DNA of 64,000 bases from the NCBI RefSeq assembly GCF_024347355.1, contig NZ_AP025465.1:1178001-1242000 (forward strand). The letters are read 5' to 3'. Below, piece after piece: positions 56,643 to 64,000 of the stretch (the stretch's first letter is position 1; each line of letters begins with the position of its first letter). The stretch is from Vibrio chagasii. GTDB lineage: Bacteria; Pseudomonadota; Gammaproteobacteria; Enterobacterales; Vibrionaceae. The notes under the pieces are model-generated. The model was not told the DNA's origin and did no database searches. It saw only the letters and a list, made by a program, of their open reading frames with translations. Made by a program: the position numbers and the translations under genes.

Positions 56643-56840
56643 TTAAGGTTTGTGGTTGGATACTGAAATTGACTCGACATTAGAAGATGCATCGAATCTA
56701 ACATTGACCAAAACGGTTTCGCGTTCAAAGGTCACATCATCAAAATCTGTCGCTGCGATTTTAAATCCATTTTTAGCAAATAAGCTTGTGACGACCGTGC
56801 GTTGTTTCTGTTCCATAGCGTGTGTTAGTAGCTCGTCCAT
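56643..56840 (-). CDS. Small hypothetical protein
   Basis: 65 residues from ATG 56838-56840, with GGAGAAAA upstream. Predicted helix at the N-terminus (MDELLTHAMEQKQRTVVTSL) then beta strands. No family is recognised. Confidence 0.5.
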   Translation of the reverse strand: MDELLTHAMEQKQRTVVTSLFAKNGFKIAATDFDDVTFERETVLVNVRFDASSNVESISVSNHKP

Positions 56841-57122
56841 AATTTTCTCCATTGCTGAACACTGTACATAATGTAAAGGTAAAGACTCTTTGTTATGAGA
56901 TCAATTGCTTAAATAATAGTTTTAATTTATGGATTCTGTTTAATTATTTTCAATATTTAATTCACTGATGATCTTCTTGTATTAACAATGTGTAGCTTAT
57001 GGTTTAGATAAATTGATGTGAAATTGGTCAAGTTTTTTGGAGCACCGCTGTTTCCTGCAGAAAATTGATTGAAATAAATAGTAACAAAGTAGTGTGTGCT
57101 GTTGCGTACTGCCCTCAATTTA

Positions 57123-58414
57123 GGTTCATCGCGGCTTTCCGGGGAAAGCCGCTTTTATCTTCAAGAAGAAGTAGTCTGTATCTCGATACCCATATCCCAT
57201 TCGCTTGATTAGCTTTACCTTGTTGTTTATCCCTTCCAATGTGCAGGTGTTAAGCGGATAACTCGCAGATGCGATAATGCCGTGAAGATAAGGCCTTAGT
57301 TTTCGTGCGAACTCTTTCAATGGCTTAATTCCACTCTCTTGTACTTGTGCCCACCACGCCTCCCAGAGCCCTTTAGCATGTACTTCTGATTCACAATACC
57401 AAAGCTCTTTGAGTTGTGCTCCGAGTATATAAGTGGTCATTAAGTCCTTATTGATATTCAATATTTCGGTAAGATAGCTGTTTTGCTGTGTATTCAAATT
57501 ACCCCTGTTTTTTAGCAACACCCAGCGTGAGCGCTTGATCCATTGCCTCGCTTTTTTATCTTGCTTGAGTTTGTTGGCTTGGTCGACTCTGACTCTATCC
57601 ATCACCTCTCGACCGAACTTAGCAACAACATGGAATAAGTCGTAAACGATTTTTGCGTTCGGACAGTGTGCTTTAACTTCAAGATCAAAAGCCGTATTCA
57701 TGTCCATTGCGACCGCTTCGATATTATTGCCATGCTTGCCTAGTTGCTCGAAGAACGGCCGTATGTCCTTACGGCTTCGGCCTAACCCTATCCAAATGAC
57801 TTGGTGTGTCTTAGCGTCAGCGATGACCGTGGCATATCGATGCCCTTTAAAGATGGCGAACTCGTCCATGACGAGTTGCCTTAGCTCCTCCCATTTCACT
57901 GGCGGTACCACTTTTCTAAGTCGGGATTTATCTATCTCTTTAATGGTGTGCCAATGAACGTTCGTTAACCGGGAGATATGCTTAATAGGAAGAAGAGGCA
58001 GTAATTGTTCTATATAGCTTCTTAAGCGCTTCGTTATACGAGCATAAGGCTCCAACCAAGATAGAGATTCTGTTTTTATGCCACACTCACGGCACTTGAT
58101 TCTTCGCGTTTGAACAGAAAGAACAACAGGAACACCGAGCAACATGGCTTCTTTTACATGACGCCATTGATACTCATGAATAGCCTCGGCCTCGAGACCA
58201 CAAAGGCACTTAGCCTCAGAGTTCGGTTCAAGAGTCAGGGTAATAAGTGATGCTGTCTGGTGAGACTTTACGACTTGAAAGCCTTCCCAGAATGAAGATA
58301 GGAAAGTATGATTCGGCATGAAAACGGTAGTTTGTGTATGATTTTTGTTTGGCGACTAAACCATATCACTTACTACCGTTTTTGTTTTTAGTTCCCGCTA
58401 ATCCGCGATGAACC
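57123..58414 (-). mobile_element. Intact ISL3-family insertion sequence
   Basis: 1292 bp bounded by inverted repeats starting GGTTCATCGCGG at both ends (12 perfect, about 19 of 24 bases overall). An 8-bp direct repeat TCAATTTA stands immediately outside both ends (57115-57122 and 58415-58422), which is the duplication length typical of ISL3. It holds one complete transposase gene. It is in an intergenic region, so no gene is broken. The preserved duplication suggests a recent insertion. Confidence 0.93.
57126..58319 (-). CDS. ISL3-family transposase
   Basis: 397 residues. An N-terminal zinc-finger region (CLCGLEAEA with IKCRECG), an HTH, and the DDE catalytic residues in VMDEFAIFKGHRY, AVAMDMNTAF and TLEGINNKVKLIKR. 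Full length with no frameshift, so probably active. The stop is 3 nt inside the left inverted repeat. Confidence 0.95.
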   Translation of the reverse strand: MPNHTFLSSFWEGFQVVKSHQTASLITLTLEPNSEAKCLCGLEAEAIHEYQWRHVKEAMLLGVPVVLSVQTRRIKCRECGIKTESLSWLEPYARITKRLRSYIEQLLPLLPIKHISRLTNVHWHTIKEIDKSRLRKVVPPVKWEELRQLVMDEFAIFKGHRYATVIADAKTHQVIWIGLGRSRKDIRPFFEQLGKHGNNIEAVAMDMNTAFDLEVKAHCPNAKIVYDLFHVVAKFGREVMDRVRVDQANKLKQDKKARQWIKRSRWVLLKNRGNLNTQQNSYLTEILNINKDLMTTYILGAQLKELWYCESEVHAKGLWEAWWAQVQESGIKPLKEFARKLRPYLHGIIASASYPLNTCTLEGINNKVKLIKRMGYGYRDTDYFFLKIKAAFPGKPR

Positions 58415-58637
58415 TCAATTTAATCGTTCTATCTTGGGTTGGTATTTAAGCAGAGGTATTCGGTTTGGATGTATTGGAACTCATAATTGTTCATGGATAT
58501 ACATTTTCTAATGTTATAAATGTTATTAATTTCATATCCTTGCTTTTTATATTTCCTTGATTTATAAAATAAGCATTCATCGATAAATCCATGATTATAT
58601 TAGTTTTTACTAACCTTTAATAACATGGAGAAAGGCG

Positions 58638-59066
58638 ATGAATAAGAACCCAACACGCAATAGGTTAGCGAATTTATTGAGGCTGCGTAGAGCATACAAG
58701 GCATCTGACTTTCTAGTGAGCTCCGATGAACTTCGAGTCAAGAAGGATGTTTACAGCTTACGTAAAATCAAACAGCTAGAAATTCGCCAATTGGGCATTA
58801 AAGAAAACGCAATCAACGTCATTTCATTGGCCTTGATACTTTCTGCAGCAACTTGGGCGTTCGTGCCTCAGTTTGGGTTACCTATGTTCGCTCTGACCTT
58901 TATTTTGGCTTTTGTTTCGTGGCGAAAATACGAGCTTCGTGCAGAGTTTAAAGGGTCAGACGAAACTGGTGATCACTGGGTATCTGTAGCTCGAGGCTGT
59001 ACTCGTGAAGAGTTTAAGATCTTAAAAAGCGTCGAAGTGAATTTGCGAGAACAAGTTGTAAGCTAA
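58638..59066 (+). CDS. Membrane protein of unknown function (DUF6232-like)
   Basis: 142 residues with GGAGAAAGG before the ATG. A basic N-terminus, a strand-rich part (SSDELRVKKDVYSLRKIKQL), two hydrophobic segments (about 56-94) and a soluble tail. The pattern recalls small membrane proteins of the DUF6232/bPH type, but I am not sure of the family. Confidence 0.55.
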   Translation: MNKNPTRNRLANLLRLRRAYKASDFLVSSDELRVKKDVYSLRKIKQLEIRQLGIKENAINVISLALILSAATWAFVPQFGLPMFALTFILAFVSWRKYELRAEFKGSDETGDHWVSVARGCTREEFKILKSVEVNLREQVVS

Positions 59067-59102
59067 CTGCGACCTCGTAGTTAGCATGGTTCACCCCTAA
59101 AC

Positions 59103-59131
59103 AAGGCTCGTCATCATTGGCGAGCTTTTTA
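59103..59131 (+). terminator. Probable terminator of the membrane protein gene
   Basis: Stem GCTCG / CGAGC with a 10-nt loop and TTTTT, 37 nt past the stop. Confidence 0.65.
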
Positions 59132-59163
59132 CTTTTGGAAAGGCAAGACTTATTAAAAACGAT

Positions 59164-59958
59164 ATGAAGCAAATGCCAGTAGCCTTGGGTGCCATCTTTC
59201 TTGGCTTCAGCCTTTACACTAATGCTGACACTATTGAGTTCCCTGCTTGTGTTGAAGGTAAAGTGTTGAACACCGAGGTTCATCTTTACATTGACGAGTC
59301 TATGTTGTTGGAATACTCGAAGGCGTTTATCGCCAGTAAAGTTGCCACATGGGAAAATTACTCCAACCTAGTTTTGAAAAACTCATGTATTCCTATGAGG
59401 AGAAAGGTAACCCAAATTACTTATACATCTGCTATCGATAGCCTTTGGTTTCAAAATGTGAGTGCGGCAGAGAGGCTACTCAAATTATCGATGGAAGATC
59501 CAATTGAAGAAATCACAGAGGACGGTCGTCCTGTTTTTACAGGTGTTGTGTTTTCAAATTATCATTCTGCTTTCAAGTCTCGATATTGTGGTGTCGCATC
59601 TAAGGTCTCTCGTTTTTTCTCTTTGGCTATAAATTGCGCGGATTCGACAATGGAACATGAAATTGGTCATATGAGCGGCGCCAACCATGACTATAAAACG
59701 GTGCTAAAAGATTACGCGACTATCGAACATTTTATCGCTGACAGGTACCCCAAAGCGCCCGCACATTCATTCGGTGCTACATGTGCAGAGAGAGGCACTG
59801 TGATGTCTTATGAGCGTGATATTATTCCTGCCTACTCTAGTCCTGAAATTAGAGTTAACGGACAGCAATGTGGAGATAACGCGCATCACAATAATGCGAG
59901 AGTGCTTAGAGAGTTCGCAAATACTCATTTAAAGCTAATAGACTCCAACAAAAATTAG
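59164..59958 (+). CDS. Secreted metzincin-like zinc metalloprotease
   Basis: 264 residues. A signal peptide (about 1-21) leads a domain with HEIGHMSGANHD (165-176), which fits the reprolysin-type zinc motif HExxHxxGxxHD in full, including the Asp after the third His. The Met-turn follows (CAERGTVMSYE, Met214). Several cysteines could form disulfides. No propeptide or adhesion domain is obvious. It is probably a periplasmic or exported endopeptidase. No clear Shine-Dalgarno precedes the ATG. It lies close to an insertion sequence in a region of accessory-looking genes. Confidence 0.82.
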   Translation: MKQMPVALGAIFLGFSLYTNADTIEFPACVEGKVLNTEVHLYIDESMLLEYSKAFIASKVATWENYSNLVLKNSCIPMRRKVTQITYTSAIDSLWFQNVSAAERLLKLSMEDPIEEITEDGRPVFTGVVFSNYHSAFKSRYCGVASKVSRFFSLAINCADSTMEHEIGHMSGANHDYKTVLKDYATIEHFIADRYPKAPAHSFGATCAERGTVMSYERDIIPAYSSPEIRVNGQQCGDNAHHNNARVLREFANTHLKLIDSNKN

Positions 59959-60022
59959 TTGAGCTAATACCGAGAATCGTTAAACAGTACGATGGCGTTT
60001 GAAAACAGGACAAGGAAAGCGA

Positions 60023-60544
60023 ATGGACATAACGATAAGACCAGCAATGCCTAGCGAATTAGCTGCCATTTATGCTTTGGTTATCTCAAACGATGAGTGG
60101 ACTAAGTTTAATGGCCCTTATTTTTCGTATTCTCATCCTTCATTAGAAAGCTTTGAAGCGCATTCGTTTAAACGGCTGCTCGAGGGCGATGACCTACAGC
60201 TAGTGGTTGTCGACGGTGTACCTGTTGGAACCGTGAGTTGCTACTGGGAATGCGAAGAGACACGTTGGCTCGAAGCTGGCGTGGTCATTTATAACTCTGA
60301 TTATTGGGGGAAGGGGCTCGCAGCATTAGCACTTCCGCTCTGGATTACTTACCTCTTCGAAAACAAACAGATTGAGCGTGTGGGGCTAACTACTTGGTCA
60401 GGTAACCCGCGCATGATGTCTCTCGCTTTGAAGCTAGGTTTCCAGCAAGAGGCGAGGCTGAGAAAGGTGCGATATTACCAAGGCGAGTATTATGACTCGT
60501 TGAAATATGGAGTGCTGCGTAGCGAGTGGCTGGAGAGAGGATAA
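60023..60544 (+). CDS. GNAT-family N-acetyltransferase
   Basis: 173 residues from ATG 60023, which has AAGGAAAGC upstream; an earlier TTG at 59999 does not. Acetyl-CoA motif A is in the strand-loop GVVIYNSDYWGKGLAALAL, and motif B in NPRMMSLALKLGFQQEARLR. It resembles RimJ/RimL-type enzymes. The substrate is unknown. Confidence 0.85.
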   Translation: MDITIRPAMPSELAAIYALVISNDEWTKFNGPYFSYSHPSLESFEAHSFKRLLEGDDLQLVVVDGVPVGTVSCYWECEETRWLEAGVVIYNSDYWGKGLAALALPLWITYLFENKQIERVGLTTWSGNPRMMSLALKLGFQQEARLRKVRYYQGEYYDSLKYGVLRSEWLERG

Positions 60545-60657
60545 CGACAAATATCTGTTTTTTGTTTGATGATTCCTTATCGATTCAGTGGTAACACCCT
60601 GATCTAAAAAGTGAGAGTGAGCGTACTTCTACTCAAATTTTAAAGGATGAGTAGACA

Positions 60658-60909
60658 ATGAAATTATCTAAAGAGAGTGAATCAAGAATTATTGAAATGG
60701 CGTGGGAAGACCGAACGCCATTTGAGGCAATAGAACACCAATTTGGTTTAAATGAATCACAGGTGATTCGTTTTATGCGTAGCCATATGAAGCCAGGTAG
60801 CTTCAAGTTGTGGCGTGCTCGCGTCGCAGGTCGTGCGACAAAACATGTAAAACTTCGTAGCTCTGAAGTGTCGAGAGGTTATTGTCCAACACAATATAAG
60901 CGGCAGTAG
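60658..60909 (+). CDS. TIGR03643 (DUF2805) family protein
   Basis: 83 residues. The conserved IIEMAWEDRTPFEAIEHQFG, then LNESQVIRFMR and FKLWRARVAGR, identifies TIGR03643. It contains an HTH-like pair of helices (FEAIEHQFGLNESQVIRFM), so nucleic-acid binding is possible. The function is unknown. AAAGGATGAGTAGACA precedes the ATG. Confidence 0.85.
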   Translation: MKLSKESESRIIEMAWEDRTPFEAIEHQFGLNESQVIRFMRSHMKPGSFKLWRARVAGRATKHVKLRSSEVSRGYCPTQYKRQ

Positions 60910-60972
60910 GTTTTCTACCAACCATTTACCTCTTTCTATCAGTGGCTATCGATCTAAATAGGGAGATTGAGA

Positions 60973-61461
60973 TTGAATAGTTTGATTGGATTAGCGATAG
61001 GCTTTTTGTTTGTGATGCCTATCGCCACCTTAGTGCATGAATTGGGTCATGCAATCCCTCAGCTTATTGCGGGTCACAAAGTCGAGGTGGCCCTCGGGAA
61101 TAGCGAAAAGGCCAAGGTTGTTCAAATTGGCAATCTCACACTGTCAATTTCAAGCTTTTCAATGAATGTTGGCTTTGCCTCAATAACTAAACAGGGCAGT
61201 AAATCGTTACAAGCATGGTCTCTAGTTATGGGGCCGCTTACCTCATTACTCCTGTGTCTATCGTTGTATTTTATTAATAGCAATCAACTCCCTTACATCG
61301 CTTCTTACGTCATTAATTTTGGTGTCTATTTTTCATTGGCTCAGTTTGTGATGACAGCATTGCCTATCTATTACCCTAGTGCGTTTGGTGCCTATGAAGG
61401 GATGCCTAGTGATGGTAGGCAACTACTGGAACTTTATGGCTTAGCAAAGTGTCGAGAGTAG
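60973..61461 (+). CDS. Small M50-like membrane zinc protease
   Basis: About 162 residues. I favour TTG 60973, which has GGGAG 7 nt upstream; a TTG at 60967 is too close. The zinc motif HELGH (22-26) lies in the first membrane segment and a second motif (YEGMPSDGRQLL, the aspartate ligand region) is near the end, as in M50 proteases. Four membrane segments, no PDZ domain. It probably cleaves a membrane peptide or protein of unknown identity. Confidence 0.75.
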   Translation: MNSLIGLAIGFLFVMPIATLVHELGHAIPQLIAGHKVEVALGNSEKAKVVQIGNLTLSISSFSMNVGFASITKQGSKSLQAWSLVMGPLTSLLLCLSLYFINSNQLPYIASYVINFGVYFSLAQFVMTALPIYYPSAFGAYEGMPSDGRQLLELYGLAKCRE

Positions 61462-61563
61462 TGGTCGTTAATAGATTGGTTGAATCTTATTGCTTGGCAT
61501 TTTTTGGATTCAAATGTGGACTCTAATACTGAGTTGAAAGACACTTATCACACCACGTTCGAG

Positions 61564-61606
61564 CGCACTAATTTTGTGAATCAAGCGACGCAAAACCGTT
61601 AGTGCG
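61564..61606. repeat. Extended inverted repeat before the second LysE gene
   Basis: CGCACTAA-TTTTG and CAAAA-CCG-TTAGTGCG pair over 13 bp with a 3-nt bulge and a 14-nt loop. It is 44 nt upstream of the lysE-like start. Confidence 0.45.
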
Positions 61607-61649
61607 TGCGATATCATTACTTAAGCTTGAGTGAATTGAGTAGAGGAAA

Positions 61650-62279
61650 ATGGAATATTTATTGGTTCTTCTTCACGTTGCGCTGATTTGGATGCTGGCG
61701 GTCGCAACTCCCGGCGCGAATGTGCTGTTGACGATTAACACAGCGCTGCACTACAACCGCAAGCTAGCAAAATATTCTGCTTTTGGTGTCAGTACATCCA
61801 TATTGCTATGGTCACTGTTTGGATGCACCGGCTTGGTTATTTTGCTCTCCCATTTCCCGGCATTGTTTAGCGTTATGAAGATCGTTGGTGGCAGTTATTT
61901 GTTGTACTTGGGTATGCGCCAGATCCTTTCAACACGAAAAGCCAAACAACTAGATGAAGGCCTGAATACTAGCGAAGCGATGCTGCCTTCAAGTAGAAAA
62001 GTCTTTATGTCTGCGTTTATCACTAGCATCTTAAACCCTAAAACGGGTTTCTTTGTCGTGAGTTTGTTTAGTGTGTCTATGCCTGAAAATATTACCATCC
62101 CGATGGTCATCGCCATTATGCTGACTATGTCTGGTATCACCTTATGCTGGCATATGTTTTTGGCGACAGCCTTTTCACATCGAGCAGCGAAAAGTGTTTA
62201 TGCACGTATCTCAAGTATCATGGATTATGTAACCGGCGGCTTGTTTACGCTGTTTGGTATTAAAGTCATGGCGTCTTAA
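61650..62279 (+). CDS. LysE/RhtB-family exporter
   Basis: 209 residues, about six membrane segments. The early VATPGANVLLTINTAL is the family signature with PGAN in place of PGPN, and FITSILNPKTGFFVVSLFS is the second motif. It probably exports an amino acid or analogue. The substrate is unknown. Confidence 0.88.
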   Translation: MEYLLVLLHVALIWMLAVATPGANVLLTINTALHYNRKLAKYSAFGVSTSILLWSLFGCTGLVILLSHFPALFSVMKIVGGSYLLYLGMRQILSTRKAKQLDEGLNTSEAMLPSSRKVFMSAFITSILNPKTGFFVVSLFSVSMPENITIPMVIAIMLTMSGITLCWHMFLATAFSHRAAKSVYARISSIMDYVTGGLFTLFGIKVMAS

Positions 62280-62339
62280 TGGGTGTTATCTGCTCATATC
62301 AATACTGTATCAAAGTGTTTTTCATAGGTTTTAGAGTTC

Positions 62340-62987
62340 ATGATTGAATGTAAGAAGTTTATTTTTGATGTCGATGCAACACTGGTTGATACCCAAGTGG
62401 TTATCGACAATATTTGGAAAAAATGGTGCAAGACTGTTGGTGTTCGTTTTGAAACCATGAGTGAGTATATCCACGGGCGAAAAATCGAAGAGACACTGAG
62501 CTGTATTGGCATGGAATTCTCTAATGTCACTGAGGTCAATAAAGTCAAAACTATTGCGATCCAAGAGATGAAGCGCGCCAAGGCTATACCAAATTCTCAT
62601 GATTTTTTATCAAAATTAGGCCCGGATTGCTGGTCAATCGCAACGAGTGGACCTAGAGCGGTCGCAACAACAAGCTTGGAAGCCTCCGGTTTTACGTTGC
62701 CAAAGGTCATGATTTGTGCCGAAGATGTGGTACGAGGTAAGCCAGCACCGGATCCTTTCCTTAAAGCCGCAGAAGCTTTGGGCGCAAAACCAGAAGATTG
62801 CGTTGCAGTTGAAGATTCACCATCTGGCGTACTATCGGCCAAGAAGGCAGGATGTTTCACGATCGCTCTATTAACCAGCCATACCAGAGAAGAATTAAAA
62901 TCAGCAGATTTGATCGTAAATGGTTTTGATGAGCTCAAACTTACCTGCAGTCCGATTGGAACCTATCAGGTTCATCGTGCTTATTAG
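62340..62987 (+). CDS. HAD-IA family phosphatase-like protein with altered motif I
   Basis: 215 residues. Motif I reads FDVDATLVDT: both aspartates (D10, D12) are kept but the usual Gly after the second is Ala. A four-helix cap, motif II IATSGP, motif III Lys in VRGKPAPDPF, and motif IV VEDSPSGV are present. It resembles glycerol-3-phosphatase/sugar-phosphatase types (YfbT). Activity is likely but the change may alter it. Confidence 0.83.
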   Translation: MIECKKFIFDVDATLVDTQVVIDNIWKKWCKTVGVRFETMSEYIHGRKIEETLSCIGMEFSNVTEVNKVKTIAIQEMKRAKAIPNSHDFLSKLGPDCWSIATSGPRAVATTSLEASGFTLPKVMICAEDVVRGKPAPDPFLKAAEALGAKPEDCVAVEDSPSGVLSAKKAGCFTIALLTSHTREELKSADLIVNGFDELKLTCSPIGTYQVHRAY

Positions 62988-63026
62988 AAACATCCTTTAA
63001 TTTTATCGTAAGAGGAATAGATAACA

Positions 63027-63545
63027 ATGAAACTAGTGTCGCCCTCCAAAGAATTTGAGTCCGCTTTTAAGGTGTATTACCAAGACTTCTTGGAGCACGA
63101 CATCGATAACTCTGATTATTACAAAGACGGTGTTCTTGATTTTTCTCGTTATATTGAATGCTTAAATGATGAGGCTAGAGGCGTTAACTTACCCGACGGT
63201 TATGTGCCATGTAATCATTATTGGTTGGTAAATGATGAAGGAGAGATACTTGGCGCCATTCGTGTTCGTCATCGTATCGATAATGAGTTTTTGTCACTTG
63301 AAGCGGGGCACATTGGCTACGATATTGCTCCCTCAAAGAGAGGTTCTGGTTACGGCAAGGCAATGCTCAAATTCGCTATTCCAAAAGCGAGCTCTCTGGG
63401 TATTAAACAAGCTTTGATTACCGCAGACGAAGACAATATAGCTTCACGAAAAGTCATTGAGGCAAATGGTGGTAAGTTCGAAAAAATAGTTTTTGGTAAA
63501 GTCTTTCCTGGCCCAGTAGCTCGTTATTGGCTTGACTGCCAGTAA
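63027..63545 (+). CDS. GNAT-family N-acetyltransferase
   Basis: 172 residues. Motif A is in GYDIAPSKRGSGYGKAML (R-x-x-G-x-G type) and motif B in ASRKVIEANGGKFEK. AGAGGAATAG precedes the ATG. The substrate is unknown. Confidence 0.87.
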   Translation: MKLVSPSKEFESAFKVYYQDFLEHDIDNSDYYKDGVLDFSRYIECLNDEARGVNLPDGYVPCNHYWLVNDEGEILGAIRVRHRIDNEFLSLEAGHIGYDIAPSKRGSGYGKAMLKFAIPKASSLGIKQALITADEDNIASRKVIEANGGKFEKIVFGKVFPGPVARYWLDCQ

Positions 63546-63583
63546 CGCCATACAGTTTAGGCGACAGATAAAAAGGAATTTTG

Positions 63584-64000
63584 ATGTTCAAACTAGAAAC
63601 TGACCGATTAGTTCTTCGAGATATGACGCTTGAAGATCAAAGCGCGTTTGTGGCTATGTCACAGGACGCCAAATATCAGCGCTTCTATAATGAGATTGAT
63701 TGTGAGCCTAGTAAGTACCATCAACTTACTCAATTGTTTGTTGAACAGGCTGAGGAAGATCCTCGTCAGTCCTATCAATTAGCTGTGGAAAGTAAAGAGT
63801 CAGGGAAGTTTATCGGAACCGTGTGTTTGCGCCTTGAAGATAACCAGCAAGCTTCAATGGGTTGCGCTTTTGCGAGAGAGATTCAGGGGAAAGGGCTAGC
63901 CATAGAAGCGGCCAATGCTCTGGCTGGTTTTGGGTTTTCAGAGTTAGGTGTTCATCGAATTTATGCGGAAACCATTGGTGAGAATCTAGCGGCGATAAGA
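63584..64000 (+). CDS. GNAT-family N-acetyltransferase, RimJ/RimL type (partial)
   Basis: Starts at ATG 63584 with AAAAGGAATTT upstream and runs off the right edge (139 codons seen). MFKLETDRLVLRDMTLEDQS is the typical RimJ/RimL opening, and AREIQGKGLAIEAANALAGF is motif A. The C-terminal part is not in the window. It follows the previous GNAT gene after 38 nt and may share its transcript. Confidence 0.85.
   Translation, partial: MFKLETDRLVLRDMTLEDQSAFVAMSQDAKYQRFYNEIDCEPSKYHQLTQLFVEQAEEDPRQSYQLAVESKESGKFIGTVCLRLEDNQQASMGCAFAREIQGKGLAIEAANALAGFGFSELGVHRIYAETIGENLAAIR

Noticed and set aside
58638..64000. Integron cassette array
   Set aside because: Genes are not separated by repeated attC sites, spacing is irregular and no integrase is present.
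1..64000. tRNA, rRNA or CRISPR
   Set aside because: I found no cloverleaf-like sequences with conserved T-loop, no rRNA segments and no regular direct repeats with spacers.

Overview
The window looks like chromosomal DNA of a marine Vibrio, probably a relative of V. splendidus. Evidence for this is the lpxH/ppiB/cysS block, the sap and psp clusters, torECA, a MneA-type exporter beside a Mn-dependent pyrophosphatase, a ToxR-like membrane regulator and a MITE-like repeat of a type I associate with Vibrio. Base composition (mid-40s % GC by eye) and codon use are fairly even up to about 56 kb. No rRNA, tRNA, CRISPR array or integron is visible.

Layout. 1-6.2 kb: a c-di-GMP-type EAL-HDOD gene cut by the window edge, lpxH (lipid A), ppiB, cysS, tdk, a YdcF-like protein, a YeeZ-like Rossmann protein and a small conserved gene. 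6.4-10.1 kb: a coiled-coil lipoprotein, the formate channel focA and an orphan fetB, with an oriC-like cluster of DnaA boxes and GATC sites between the last two. 10.5-17.6 kb: the torECA TMAO respiration operon, then divergent mneA (Mn export, behind a Fur-box-like palindrome) and ppaC (Mn pyrophosphatase). 17.7-26.5 kb: a DUF2927 gene and sapABCDF on the minus strand, then pspF divergent from pspABC with a sigma-54 promoter between. 26.6-31.8 kb: an RND efflux operon with two adaptor genes and one pump. 32-34.2 kb: tag and a two-gene membrane sensor cassette (ToxR-like regulator plus small periplasmic partner). 34.3-42.5 kb: metC, cardiolipin synthase, an NSS transporter, a chemoreceptor, a pseudouridine synthase and a methyltransferase. 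42.6-46.7 kb: ynjBCD ABC transporter genes with ynjF. 47-56.8 kb: many small genes, including a META lipoprotein, DUF1289, a frameshifted thiamine-binding-like gene, a DEAD-box helicase, LysE, PilZ, an M14 carboxypeptidase, a NifW-like protein, a HAD phosphatase, an NTF2-like protein and LysR.

The last part (56.8-64 kb) looks more accessory. An intact ISL3-family element with a perfect 8-bp target duplication is followed by a secreted metzincin-like protease, a small M50-like membrane protease, three GNAT acetyltransferases, a LysE exporter and a HAD phosphatase with an altered motif I.

The items I would follow first are the DnaA-box/GATC cluster at 9.16-9.31 kb, the ToxR-like/periplasmic partner cassette at 32.8-34.2 kb, the Fur-like box before mneA, the structured leader before the PilZ gene, the metzincin protein and the NifW-like protein in an apparently non-diazotrophic context.
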